Assembly (NCBI GenBank): GCA_036268775.1
Contig: DATATM010000003.1
Location: 62,001-126,000, forward strand
Length of the DNA: 64,000 bases
Reading direction: 5' to 3'
Source: DASZIT01 sp036268775
GTDB taxonomy: Bacteria > Actinomycetota > Acidimicrobiia > Acidimicrobiales > RAAP-2
The translations under genes and the position numbers were made by a program. Below are positions 25,771 to 34,199 of this stretch, piece by piece; position 1 is the stretch's first letter, and every line of letters starts with the position of its first letter. A model generated the notes under the pieces. It made no database searches, was not told the DNA's origin, and worked only from the letters and a program-made list of their open reading frames with translations.

Positions 25771-26976
25771 TTGAAACTCAACACGAAACGGGCATTGGTA
25801 GCCATGTTGCTGGTTGGCGGACTCATCGCCAGCGCCTGTTCCAGCAACAGCTCAACGTCTACCACCACCACCTCATCCGGATCCGGTTCCAGCGGCTCGG
25901 TCTCGGTGACGTCGTTCACCAATGACTTCTCCGCCATGGCCAACCTCACCAGCATCGCCGCGGCCGGCAAAGGCAACGTGGCGGTGATCCTTCCCGACAC
26001 CGTGTCGTCGGCCCGCTACACCGAGTTCGACGGTCCCTATCTGACCACCGCCTTCCAGAAGGCCGGGTTGACCGCCTCCCAGTTCAGTGTCCAGAACGCC
26101 CAGGGGAGTGACTCCACCGAGTTGACCGACGCCCAGTCGGCCATCACCTCCGGCGCCAGTGTGCTGGTGGTGGACGCCCTCGACTCCGGGGTCGGCGCGC
26201 AGATCGAGTCCTACGCCAAATCCCACGGGGTGGCGGTCGTCGACTACGACCGGCTGGTCCTCGGCGGGAGCCGGCAGTACTACGTGAGCTTCGACAACGT
26301 GAAGGTCGGCACCCTCATCGGCCAGGGCATGGTCTCCTGTGTCGCCGCCTGGAAAGTGGACAAGCCCAACGTGGTGGTGATGGTCGGCTCGCCGACCGAC
26401 AACAACGCCACCCTCTTCGCCCAGGGCTACAACGCGGTGCTGAACCCGCTGTTCACCGCCAACACCTGGACGAAGGCGGCCGCTCCTGCCGGTACCTGGG
26501 ATCCGCCCACCGCGGCGACCGAGTTCCAGCAGGCCTACACCGCCCATCCGGGAGTCAACGCCGCTCTCGTCCCCAATGACGAGAACGCCGCGCCGATCAT
26601 CACCTACTTGAAGACGCTGAACATCCCGGCCCAGAAGTTCCCGGTCACCGGTCAGGACGCCACGCTGGTGGGTCTGCAGAACATCATCTCCGGCTACCAG
26701 TGCGGAACGGTGTACAAGCCGATCTACGAAGAGGCGCAGGCCGCCGCCGCCCTCGCCCTCTATCTGCGGGCCGGCAAGACCCCACCGGCCAGCCTGGTCA
26801 ACGGCAAGACCCAGGACACCACCTCCAACACCTCGGTGCCCTCGACGTTGCTGATCCCCGAGTGGGTCACGCCCAGCAATGTTGAGTCCACCGTCATCAA
26901 GGACCAGTTCGTGACCGCTGCACAACTTTGCGCCGGTGCCTTTGCGGCCAACTGCACGACGTACGGCATAAGCTGA
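25771..26976 (+). CDS. Sugar ABC transporter substrate-binding lipoprotein (XylF-like)
   Basis: About 401 residues. Lipobox LIASAC with Cys 23, a Ser/Thr linker, then a type-1 periplasmic-binding fold (VAVILPDTVSSARYTEFDGPYL, QSAITSGASVLVVDALDSG, VAVVDYDRLVLG, and PNDENAAPIITYL), matching D-xylose-binding proteins. TTG start with a G-rich ribosome site upstream. The 153 bases before it hold its promoter region but no clear operator. First gene of an importer operon; the ligand is probably a pentose or related sugar. Confidence 0.9.
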   Translation: MKLNTKRALVAMLLVGGLIASACSSNSSTSTTTTSSGSGSSGSVSVTSFTNDFSAMANLTSIAAAGKGNVAVILPDTVSSARYTEFDGPYLTTAFQKAGLTASQFSVQNAQGSDSTELTDAQSAITSGASVLVVDALDSGVGAQIESYAKSHGVAVVDYDRLVLGGSRQYYVSFDNVKVGTLIGQGMVSCVAAWKVDKPNVVVMVGSPTDNNATLFAQGYNAVLNPLFTANTWTKAAAPAGTWDPPTAATEFQQAYTAHPGVNAALVPNDENAAPIITYLKTLNIPAQKFPVTGQDATLVGLQNIISGYQCGTVYKPIYEEAQAAAALALYLRAGKTPPASLVNGKTQDTTSNTSVPSTLLIPEWVTPSNVESTVIKDQFVTAAQLCAGAFAANCTTYGIS

Positions 26977-27000
26977 CCGCGTGATTCGAGTCGATCAGGC

Positions 27001-27038
27001 CCACTCTCCGCAGCGATGAGTATCACTGCGGAGAGTGG
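27001..27038 (+). promoter_or_regulatory. 13-bp hairpin with the ATPase start codon in its loop
   Basis: Arms 27001-27013 and 27026-27038 are perfectly complementary (CACTCTCCGCAG core) around a 12-base loop that contains the ATG at 27016. It lies 24 bases after the binding-protein stop. It could lower translation of the ATPase-permease pair relative to the binding protein, or protect the upstream mRNA 3' end. Structure is seen; role is inferred. Confidence 0.65.
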
Positions 27039-27855
27039 CGCCCCGACCCGCACCGAGGACGCCGGTCAGTCCCTGCTGAGCCTGCAAGGGATCTCCAAGA
27101 ACTTCGGAGCCGTCCAGGCCCTCGACCATGTCGACCTCGACATCCCCGCCGGGCAGATCACCGCCCTGGTCGGGGACAACGGGGCCGGCAAGTCCACCTT
27201 GATCAAGACCATTTCGGGGATCTGGCAGCCGACGGCGGGATCGATCCTCTGGAAGGGCTCGCCGGTCACCGTCCGCACCCCGAGGGACGCCGACCTCCTC
27301 GGGATCGCCACCGTGTACCAGGACCTCGCCTTGTGCGACAACCTCGACATCGTGCAGAACATGTTCCTCGGCCACGAGAAACTCAAAGCCCGGCTGCTCG
27401 ACGAGACCTCGATGGAAAAGATCGCCAAACAGACGTTGGCGGATCTGTCGGTGACCACGGTGGCCTCGGTCCGCCAACCGGTCGGTTCATTGTCCGGCGG
27501 CCAGCGCCAGTCGGTGGCGGTGGCCCGGGCGGTGATGCGGGAAGCCCAGCTGGTGATCATGGACGAGCCCACTGCCGCCCTCGGCGTCTCCCAGACCGCC
27601 CAGGTCATCGAGCTCATCCAACGGCTGGGCTCGCGGGGGATCGCGGTGCTGGTGATCTCCCACAACCTCACCGACGTCTTCCAGGTCGCCGACCGCCTCT
27701 CCGTCCTCTACCTCGGCAACCTGGCCAGCCAAGGCCCCATCGCCAACTACGACACCCAGAGCGCGGTCGAACTCATCACCACCGGCACCGTTTCCCATCC
27801 CGAACAACACGGCGGGAACGCCAACAACCACGACACGGGAGGGGCTGAACCATGA
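27016..27855 (+). CDS. Sugar ABC transporter ATP-binding protein (single-domain XylG-like)
   Basis: About 279 residues with one nucleotide-binding domain; Escherichia-type XylG has two. Walker A GDNGAGKST (about 51-59), signature LSGGQRQS, Walker B LVIMDEPTAALG and H-loop SHNLTDVF are intact. Actinobacterial importers of this class commonly use such half-length ATPases. The start lies in the loop of a stable hairpin with no obvious Shine-Dalgarno site, and the stop overlaps the permease ATG. Confidence 0.92.
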   Translation: MSITAESGAPTRTEDAGQSLLSLQGISKNFGAVQALDHVDLDIPAGQITALVGDNGAGKSTLIKTISGIWQPTAGSILWKGSPVTVRTPRDADLLGIATVYQDLALCDNLDIVQNMFLGHEKLKARLLDETSMEKIAKQTLADLSVTTVASVRQPVGSLSGGQRQSVAVARAVMREAQLVIMDEPTAALGVSQTAQVIELIQRLGSRGIAVLVISHNLTDVFQVADRLSVLYLGNLASQGPIANYDTQSAVELITTGTVSHPEQHGGNANNHDTGGAEP

Positions 27856-29186
27856 CCACCCAGACCCCACCCGCCTCGGAGCCGGCCCCGGCGGCACCCG
27901 CCAGCCCGGCGGCCAAGGGCAAAGGCCCCGGCGGCAGAGACATCCCCACCACGGTGGTGGTGGCGGCCCCCGATCTGAGCGACAACTTCACCGAGTACCT
28001 CCGGGCCTGGGGCAAGCGCATCCGCAACGGGGAGAGCGGCGTGCTGCCGGTCCTCGGCGGCCTGGTCATCCTGGTCGTCATCTTCCAGATCCAGAGCTCG
28101 GCGTTCCTGTCGGCCCGGAACTTCGCCAACCTGTTGGTGCAGGGGGCTCCCTACGTGCTGTTGGGGATGGCCGAAGTCTGGGTACTGATCCTCGGGGAGA
28201 TCGACCTGTCGGTCGGCTACGTGGCCGGGATCGGGGCGGTCATCACCGCCATTCTGGCCGCCCCGCCCTATGGCTATCCCTGGTGGGCCTCCTGCATCAT
28301 CGCCATGCTCGCCACCGGTGCCATCGGCGCGGTCTGGGGCATCCTGGTCATCCGGCTGCACCTCCCGTCCTTCGTCGTCACCCTGGCCGGGCTGCTGGGC
28401 ATGGAAGGTCTGCTGCTGTACCTGGTCAATGCCCATGGGACCGGCGGCACCATCCGCATCTCCAGTTCCGCCCTCCTCGACCTGTCCAACGGCAACCTCA
28501 GCGAGGTGGCCAGCTGGGTGGTGATGGCGGTGGCGGTGGGGCTGTTCGGGGCCATGACCATCCTGCGGGATCAGCGCCGTCGCCACGGCGGACTGGTGGC
28601 GCCGCCGCTGGCGGTGACTCTGATGAAGGTGGTGGCGGTGGCCGCCGCCGGGGTGGCGCTGGTCTACGTGTGCAACATCAACCGGGGAAGTCTCTTCGGG
28701 GTGTTGCGGGGGGTTCCCTACCCGGTGCCGATCATCCTCGGCGTCCTGGTCCTCTACACCTTCGCCCTCGGCCGCACCCGCTTCGGGCGTTACCTCTATG
28801 CCATCGGCGGCAACGCCGAGGCCGCCCGCCGGGGTGGGGTCAGCCTGGGCTGGAACAAGTTCTGGGCCTTCGTCCTCACCGGGGTCACCTCCGGAGCCGC
28901 CGGCATCCTCTACGCTTCCCGGCTCGGCTCGGTCTCCAACAACATCGACGGCGGCACCCTGGTCCTCTACGCGGTGGCCGCCGCGGTCATCGGCGGCACC
29001 AGCCTGTTCGGGGGCCGGGGCAAGATGGTCCACGCGCTGGTCGGCGGTCTGGTCATCGCCACCATCTACAACGGCATGGGTTTGATCGGGCTGGCGGCTT
29101 CCTACCAGTTCATGGTGACCGCCTTGGTGCTGCTGGCGGCCGTCACCGTCGACGCGCTGGCCCGCCGGGGGCGCGACAACGCCTGA
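27852..29186 (+). CDS. Sugar ABC transporter permease (XylH-like)
   Basis: About 444 residues with roughly ten membrane segments after a ~65-residue Pro/Ala-rich tail. The conserved permease features include VWVLILGEIDLSVGYVAGIGA, TLAGLLGMEGLLLYLV, RYLYAIGGNAEAARRGGV and VIGGTSLFGGRGKM, all typical of ribose/xylose-type channels. ATGA overlap with the ATPase gene. The stop codon is inside a hairpin that also serves the convergent neighbour. Confidence 0.93.
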   Translation: MTTQTPPASEPAPAAPASPAAKGKGPGGRDIPTTVVVAAPDLSDNFTEYLRAWGKRIRNGESGVLPVLGGLVILVVIFQIQSSAFLSARNFANLLVQGAPYVLLGMAEVWVLILGEIDLSVGYVAGIGAVITAILAAPPYGYPWWASCIIAMLATGAIGAVWGILVIRLHLPSFVVTLAGLLGMEGLLLYLVNAHGTGGTIRISSSALLDLSNGNLSEVASWVVMAVAVGLFGAMTILRDQRRRHGGLVAPPLAVTLMKVVAVAAAGVALVYVCNINRGSLFGVLRGVPYPVPIILGVLVLYTFALGRTRFGRYLYAIGGNAEAARRGGVSLGWNKFWAFVLTGVTSGAAGILYASRLGSVSNNIDGGTLVLYAVAAAVIGGTSLFGGRGKMVHALVGGLVIATIYNGMGLIGLAASYQFMVTALVLLAAVTVDALARRGRDNA

Positions 29187-29205
29187 TTCGACCACGATCA
29201 GGCGT
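29179..29205. terminator. Bidirectional hairpin between convergent genes
   Basis: Perfect 9-bp arms ACGCCTGAT / ATCAGGCGT with a nine-base loop, overlapping the stop codons of the sugar permease (+) and of the small gene on the other strand. A likely shared terminator. Confidence 0.65.
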
Positions 29206-29449
29206 CGATCTCGTCCCCGGCGTAGGGAACCGGATGATTCCTGCCCATCTCGCTGAATCGTTCGTTAAGGGCATGGGCGATCACGTCATGGTCATGATCG
29301 GTGGGTTGGAGCGCCCCGTAGAGAAACGCCTCGAGCTGAAGGTTCGTACTCATCCCGCCGAGTTCGAAATAGCGCATCCACAACTCACGATGGGTGAGTT
29401 CCGCGTCCTTGCGAAAGGCGTCCAGCACGTCGAGCGGGCCTTCATTCAT
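29198..29449 (-). CDS. Small acidic hypothetical protein coupled to the ANTAR regulator
   Basis: 83 residues, acidic and likely helical (DVLDAFRKDAELTHRELWMRYFELGGMSTNLQLEAFLYGAL), without known motif. Its ATG lies inside the last codons of the upstream STAS-GAF-ANTAR gene (eight-base overlap), so it is translationally coupled to it. Small proteins of this kind commonly accompany ANTAR regulators in actinobacteria; a role in the same signalling path is inference. Confidence 0.75.
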   Translation of the reverse strand: MNEGPLDVLDAFRKDAELTHRELWMRYFELGGMSTNLQLEAFLYGALQPTDHDHDVIAHALNERFSEMGRNHPVPYAGDEIDA

Positions 29450-30581
29450 CTTGAACCTTCGGCGAAGGACCTTCGGGGACGGGACGGCCTCCCGGCGTCG
29501 ACATCACCGTGTCCAGGGCCGCTTGGCTGAGCAGGCTGGCCTGAGTGATAGAAAGCCGACGGAGGGCGGTGTAGGCATCGTTCTCACCGATACCATGGCG
29601 CTCCATGAGCACGCCCTGCGCCTGAGAAATGATCTCCCGGGTTCGGAGCATGAGGCCAAGCCGACTCGACAGTTCGTCGTCCGAACCCTCGAGCCCTGCA
29701 TCCGCCAGGATATTCGAGGCTTCGACCGCGAACGTCGATGCCAGCCGTTGGTCCTTCGGAGCGAAGGCAGAGGCGGTTCGTGAGTAGATATTGAGAGCAC
29801 CGACGGGAACGGCGCGGGCGGTCAACGGCATCGACAGGATGGAGCTGATGCCGAGCACCCGTGCCTTCGGGACGAAATCAGGCCAACGAGCCTCGCGGTC
29901 CAGAGTCTCGGCGTGGAACCAGTGCCCGGTGACCGATGCGTCAACGCACGGCCCTTGGCCGGAGGCATATTGACCGGCATCCATTTCGGTGATGGTCTGG
30001 TCACTGGCCGCCACCGTGGCGAGGTGACCATGCCGCCGAAGGGACACACTCACCCCGTCGGCTCCGCCTACCGTCGCGGTGGCCAACGTGACCACCAGCC
30101 GGAGGGCGCCGTCGACCACCTCGTCATTTGCCGGGATCGAGCTGACCATACTGAGAAATCCGGCGATCTCGTCATTCCGGGCCGGGCTCGCCACCCCGTT
30201 CCGGGTGCCAGGTTGCTCGGGGCCGAGCTGGTCAACGGGCAAGAGGGTGGGCTCGTCGGCGATCATCCTGGCGAACCCGGTGATGTCGAGGAGATCTTTG
30301 ACCCCCGCCGAGGGTGCGCGGATGATGAGCGAGCCGCCAGAGAGCTTCAGTCGGATTGTCTCGCCGGCGATCACCGACAGACCGGCGGCGTCCAACCTGT
30401 GCAGTTCGGCGAGGTCCAGCACGATGTCGAGGTTGTTGCGGCCGATCACCGCGTCGAGATAGGCACCGAGCTCGGGTGCGGCCTGGCGGTCGATGTCGCC
30501 GTCGAGGGTGAGAATGGTCTGATCGCCGACAACACTGGCGACAACGTTGAACGACGGGAATGAATCGCGGCGGTGGCTCAT
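29442..30581 (-). CDS. STAS-GAF-ANTAR regulator (putative RNA-binding antiterminator)
   Basis: About 379 residues in three parts. Residues ~5-105 form a STAS domain (QTILTLDGDIDRQAAPELGAYLDAV, LDLAELHRLDAAGLSVIA). Residues ~125-300 are a GAF sensor domain (GGADGVSVSLRRHG, DAGQYASGQGPCVDA, SILSMPLTARAVPVGALNIYS). The C-terminal ~60 residues form an ANTAR domain (LGLMLRTREIISQAQGVLMERHGIGENDAYTALRR), which binds paired hairpins in mRNA to block termination. A STAS-GAF-ANTAR order suggests input from an anti-sigma/anti-anti-sigma circuit. ATG 30581 is preferred because the upstream extension is not protein-like. Confidence 0.88.
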   Translation of the reverse strand: MSHRRDSFPSFNVVASVVGDQTILTLDGDIDRQAAPELGAYLDAVIGRNNLDIVLDLAELHRLDAAGLSVIAGETIRLKLSGGSLIIRAPSAGVKDLLDITGFARMIADEPTLLPVDQLGPEQPGTRNGVASPARNDEIAGFLSMVSSIPANDEVVDGALRLVVTLATATVGGADGVSVSLRRHGHLATVAASDQTITEMDAGQYASGQGPCVDASVTGHWFHAETLDREARWPDFVPKARVLGISSILSMPLTARAVPVGALNIYSRTASAFAPKDQRLASTFAVEASNILADAGLEGSDDELSSRLGLMLRTREIISQAQGVLMERHGIGENDAYTALRRLSITQASLLSQAALDTVMSTPGGRPVPEGPSPKVQDE

Positions 30582-30974
30582 CTTCGTTCGACTCCAAAAG
30601 ATCTGGTCGAGGCCGGCGGGGGCCAACGGCCACCAAACCGGACGATCGGAAGCCGGCCGCACATCGGAGGATCCCAGAATCAGAGCGGACCGAGGCCCAA
30701 CCCTAGACAGCGGGTAACTCGACACCAGGTCGCAGCTTTCAGGGTTGCAGCTGCCAACACTGGCCAGCCATCCGAACCCTCGCTGTTGAAGGCCAACCCA
30801 ACCTTACACCTCGCCCGAATGGATTGATAGGGCCCTCATCAGGGGTCGGGAAATAACCAACCGTGATAGTCGGAAGAACGGAAGAATAGACATCGAGTGG
30901 CCAGCCGGAATAATTCCGGAACGGGCCCGATGGCGGCCGGTTCTCCGACCCCGGCGCCCTCATCAACGGATAGT
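30582..30974. other. 393-bp intergenic region upstream of the ANTAR regulator
   Basis: No convincing gene. It carries a 15-bp palindrome CCGGAAT-A-ATTCCGG at 30905-30919 and several short GC-rich dyads. It must hold the promoter of the STAS-GAF-ANTAR gene and the 3' end of the gene at 30975. No riboswitch was recognised. Confidence 0.5.
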
Positions 30975-31673
30975 TCAATGGCAGTACCCGTACGGATCGA
31001 TCGGTGACTGGCTTAGTCCGGCGAGGACCTGTGAGTTCGAAGCTTCGTTCATGTAGGCCTCCGCGCAGGGGACAGTGATGGTGATGAGTCGTTCTCCGGC
31101 GGTGCAACGGGCCCCCCGGCAGCTGGTCGTGGCCTGATATCCGTCCGAATAGGCGGGACAAGCCGCGGAGAACCCCGGAGCTTCATAGGCGGACAGGTAG
31201 GCCATCGCCGCCGCACATCCGTAGGCGCTGGCTTCCCCTTCGGGCGGTACCGGGACGGCGGCGAGTCGGGTCGTCCCCGACGTTGTCGTCGTTGTGGTCG
31301 TGGCCGGAGGTGCCGCGGTCACGGTTGTAGGTGGGCCGGTGGCCACCTCACGGCTGATCGCGGAGAGACCGGTCCCGCGGGCTGCGGCGCCGGCTCGCAG
31401 CGCGGAGGTGGCTGCTGTCCCGCCACCTCCGGCGGAGACCGCCGTTTCGATGTGGTTCGGTTCCGCGCCGGGGGCCATTATCCCGAAGGCGACGACCAGG
31501 ATGAGCCCCCCGAGGAACCGAGCCCTCATCTGACCGCAGCCGTTCGATGTGGGCTGCCGTGATCTTCGCCGAACACGGCCATCGACCCGATGGAGCGCAC
31601 CGGAAGTTGTAGGCCCGAACCCCGGCCGTCCGGGGACGGCATCGTCTATCGGTCCAGAGTCATTGTTGATCAT
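30975..31673 (-). CDS. Exported or membrane-anchored Thr-rich hypothetical protein
   Basis: About 232 residues. A ~50-residue polar N-terminal tail precedes one hydrophobic segment (ARFLGGLILVVAFGIMAPGA), then an Ala/Gly and Thr-rich linker (with a run of Thr), then a ~90-residue Cys-containing domain (YGCAAAMAYLSAYEAPGFSAACPAY, TSCRGARCTAGE, TVPCAEAYMNEASNS). Six Cys suggest disulfides outside the cell. ATG 31673 is supported by GGGAGGT six bases upstream; ATG 31529 would give a plain signal peptide but lacks a ribosome site. Not recognised as any named family. Confidence 0.7.
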   Translation of the reverse strand: MINNDSGPIDDAVPGRPGFGPTTSGALHRVDGRVRRRSRQPTSNGCGQMRARFLGGLILVVAFGIMAPGAEPNHIETAVSAGGGGTAATSALRAGAAARGTGLSAISREVATGPPTTVTAAPPATTTTTTTSGTTRLAAVPVPPEGEASAYGCAAAMAYLSAYEAPGFSAACPAYSDGYQATTSCRGARCTAGERLITITVPCAEAYMNEASNSQVLAGLSQSPIDPYGYCH

Positions 31674-31852
31674 CGCGTGACCTCCCTTGGAGGTAAGAGC
31701 GCGTCTGACCCCCCTTTCATGACGCCGCCGGAGCCACCCGTCCTGGGTCCGGTTCGCCGCCGGTCGAGAGATTCGACCGAAACGGGCGTCATAGCTGACC
31801 GTCCCGCGGCCTTTACCTCTCACACACCGGCATTCAATGGGAGGTAACCGAC

Positions 31853-33388
31853 GTGGCATCTTCGGGACGAACAGACCCCGTAGTGAACCCGTCTCCATCC
31901 TCTGGCCGGACTGGCGGGCATGCCTGGCCGGCCGCTTGGGTTGTGGTTGCCGCCATCACCCTGATCGCCATGGCCATGCCGGTCGGGTTGCCGCCCGCCA
32001 TCGCCGGGGCGGCCCTTACAAATCCGCCGGCCAATGTCGCCCCCGACAGCTCCAATCTCCTCCAGGCCACCAACGATGCCCGCCAGGGTGAAGGCCTGCC
32101 TGCCTTGATGCTCAATCAGACCGCGTTTCAGGGATTGCCCATTGGCGAGCAGGTCTTCACCCTGGTGAACCTGGAACGGATCTCCCGCGGGCTGCCCCCG
32201 ATGGCGGCACTGACCAACCAGCTGAACGCCAACGCCCAAGCGGGTGCCAATATCGGACAGGATCCGCCGCCGCCGCCGCTACTCATCGCCAATGGATTCG
32301 TCGAACAATGGGGGGGGATATGGGCAGGTACCAGCTCTTCACTGCTCGCCAACTACCTGTGGATGTATGACGATGGCTGGGGAGGCACCCTGAACTTAAC
32401 CTCCAACATCGCCTGCTCGGCGTTGCTCAACATCGGATGTTGGGGACATCGGGACAACATCTTGAACCAGTACGCGACCTGCTCTTTGCTAGGCATCAAC
32501 CCGCAACCTCCCATCCTGGTCATGGGCGTGGGCTACAGCCCTACCGGTGACCCTTCTGGCTCGTTGGCCGCGGTCCTCGAGGGCATCTGCGGTGCTATGC
32601 CGCCAGACGTAACGGTGACGTGGTCTCAGGTCGAACAGATGCTTGACATTCCCAGTCCTGTGGTTGGAATGGCTCCCTCCTTCGACGGCAAAGGCTATTG
32701 GCTGGTCGGCGGAAATGGCGCAGTGCTCGCCTTCGGGGATGCTCCGTACTACGGCTCCATCAATGGCGAGCCGCTCAACCAGCCCATCGTGGGGGTCACA
32801 CCAACCCCGGATGGGAAGGGCTACTGGTTGGTGGCGGCCGACGGCGGTATCTTCTCCTTCGGTGATGCCAGGTTCTTCGGTTCGACCGGTGCGATTCACC
32901 TCAACCGGCAAATCGTGGGGATGGCGGCGGATCCCAACGGGAGGGGCTACCGGCTGGTTGCCTCCGACGGCGGCATCTTCGCCTTTGGCGGCGCTTCCTT
33001 CCTCGGCTCGATGGGTGCGCAACCCCTCAACCAGCCAGTCGTAGGGCTGGCCGAGGATCCGGCCACGGGTGGCTACTGGCTGGTGGCCTCGGACGGGGGC
33101 ATCTTCGCCTTCGGCGCGAGGTTCGTTGGCTCGACCGGCGGGATGCGACTCAATCGACCCATTGTGGCGATGGAGGGCGCACCCGATGGACGGGGCTACC
33201 GGTTGGTGGCTTCCGACGGAGGGGTGTTCTCGTTCGCAATGCCGTTCGAAGGTTCGGCAGGTGGGACGCCCCTTGGACAGCCGGTTGTGGGGACCGCCGT
33301 CTGCGGGGAGGCCGGCTATTGGCTGGTGACCTCCGACGGCGACGTCTACGCATACGGAACCGCACCCCGCCTCGGGCAGCGGACATGA
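31853..33388 (+). CDS. Exported CAP/SCP-domain protein with C-terminal 42-aa repeats
   Basis: About 511 residues. Signal anchor at ~27-52 (AAWVVVAAITLIAMAMPVGLP). Residues ~65-245 resemble a CAP/SCP domain (LVNLERISRGLPPM, NIGCWGHRDNIL, VMGVGYSPTGD). Then come six copies of a ~42-residue repeat starting GYWLV(A/G) and containing DGGIFAFGDA and FxGS, the last partial; they may form a small beta-propeller-like surface. GTG start with GGGAGG eight bases upstream. Probably a secreted cell-surface or adhesive protein; no enzyme activity can be assigned. Confidence 0.82.
   Translation: MASSGRTDPVVNPSPSSGRTGGHAWPAAWVVVAAITLIAMAMPVGLPPAIAGAALTNPPANVAPDSSNLLQATNDARQGEGLPALMLNQTAFQGLPIGEQVFTLVNLERISRGLPPMAALTNQLNANAQAGANIGQDPPPPPLLIANGFVEQWGGIWAGTSSSLLANYLWMYDDGWGGTLNLTSNIACSALLNIGCWGHRDNILNQYATCSLLGINPQPPILVMGVGYSPTGDPSGSLAAVLEGICGAMPPDVTVTWSQVEQMLDIPSPVVGMAPSFDGKGYWLVGGNGAVLAFGDAPYYGSINGEPLNQPIVGVTPTPDGKGYWLVAADGGIFSFGDARFFGSTGAIHLNRQIVGMAADPNGRGYRLVASDGGIFAFGGASFLGSMGAQPLNQPVVGLAEDPATGGYWLVASDGGIFAFGARFVGSTGGMRLNRPIVAMEGAPDGRGYRLVASDGGVFSFAMPFEGSAGGTPLGQPVVGTAVCGEAGYWLVTSDGDVYAYGTAPRLGQRT
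32693..33340 (+). repeat. Tandem 126-bp repeats encoding 42-aa units (six copies)
   Basis: GGCTA(C/T) marks unit starts at 32693, 32819, 32945, 33071, 33194 and 33314; spacing is 126, 126, 126, 123 and 120 bases. Units are moderately diverged, unlike the nearly identical units at 36399-36857. Confidence 0.8.
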
Positions 33389-33434
33389 GCCGAGCATCAC
33401 TTCGGCGAGTAGGTCTCCGCCCTAAGTTGAAGCG

Positions 33435-34199
33435 GTGGAATCGAACATCGAAGATGGGTCACTGGAAGGAACTGGTCCTCTAGCCGACCGGACACCGCCG
33501 AGTCTGGAGAAGGTGCGCATCCTCGACCCATCACCGGGGTTCGCGACGGCGAAGGCAGCGGAGCCGCCGCCGAATCCGTCGGTCCGGATCGGGCGACCCC
33601 GAGGACCCAGCCCGGACCCCCAAGTACGGCGACAAGTGCTCTTGGAAGCCGCTCTCCGCGCGGTGCATCGACTGGGTCCGAGCGTCTCAATGGGGGATAT
33701 CGCCGCCGAGGCCAATCTGACCAAGCCGGTGATCTACGCCTGTTTCAAGAGCAAGGCGGGGTTAGGCCGGGCGATCCTGGAGCATTACCTCCACCAGATA
33801 CGCCGAGAGGCGTTGATTGCCATTGCAGGCGAGCGGAGCCAGCGGGCGATGGTCCGGGGAATCGTGGGGCCCCTGGTGGCTTTCGTCGAGCGGGAGCCCG
33901 ACGTCTACCGTTTCCTCATCGTCTCCTTGGGCACCTGTGCCACTCCTCGTTCGCAGTCGCTGTTCGGGCCGCTCGATACGTTAGCGGACGAACTGGCACT
34001 GGGGTTCAGTTCGGTGCTCCGGCGCACCGGCGCTGACCCGCGGCCGGCGGAGATGTTGGCCTACTCGGTGCTGGCCGCAGCGTTCGCATCGGTGGAGTGG
34101 TGGGACCGTCGGAGCCCTCGTTTGGAATCTGCGGCCGAGATCACCGAGTGGATCGCGGATTTCATCTGTGGCGGCCTGACCCAAGTGGGTCTGGGCTGA
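33435..34199 (+). CDS. TetR family transcriptional regulator
   Basis: About 254 residues, with a ~65-residue disordered N-terminal extension before the DNA-binding domain (VLLEAALRAVHRLGPSVSMGDIAAEANLTKPVIYACFKSKAGL). The C-terminal part is all-helical. GTG start has a TAAGTT -10-like box close upstream and no Shine-Dalgarno. Its 3' end overlaps the convergent sigma gene by 38 bases. Target unknown; no adjacent transporter or enzyme gene points to one. Confidence 0.85.
   Translation: MESNIEDGSLEGTGPLADRTPPSLEKVRILDPSPGFATAKAAEPPPNPSVRIGRPRGPSPDPQVRRQVLLEAALRAVHRLGPSVSMGDIAAEANLTKPVIYACFKSKAGLGRAILEHYLHQIRREALIAIAGERSQRAMVRGIVGPLVAFVEREPDVYRFLIVSLGTCATPRSQSLFGPLDTLADELALGFSSVLRRTGADPRPAEMLAYSVLAAAFASVEWWDRRSPRLESAAEITEWIADFICGGLTQVGLG

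Noticed and set aside
30958..31055. tRNA-like words (AGTTCAATGGCAG and GTTCGAAGC) resembling D- and T-arms
   Set aside because: The expected T-arm and acceptor stems do not pair and no anticodon arm forms; the stretch is mostly the 3' end of a coding gene on the minus strand.
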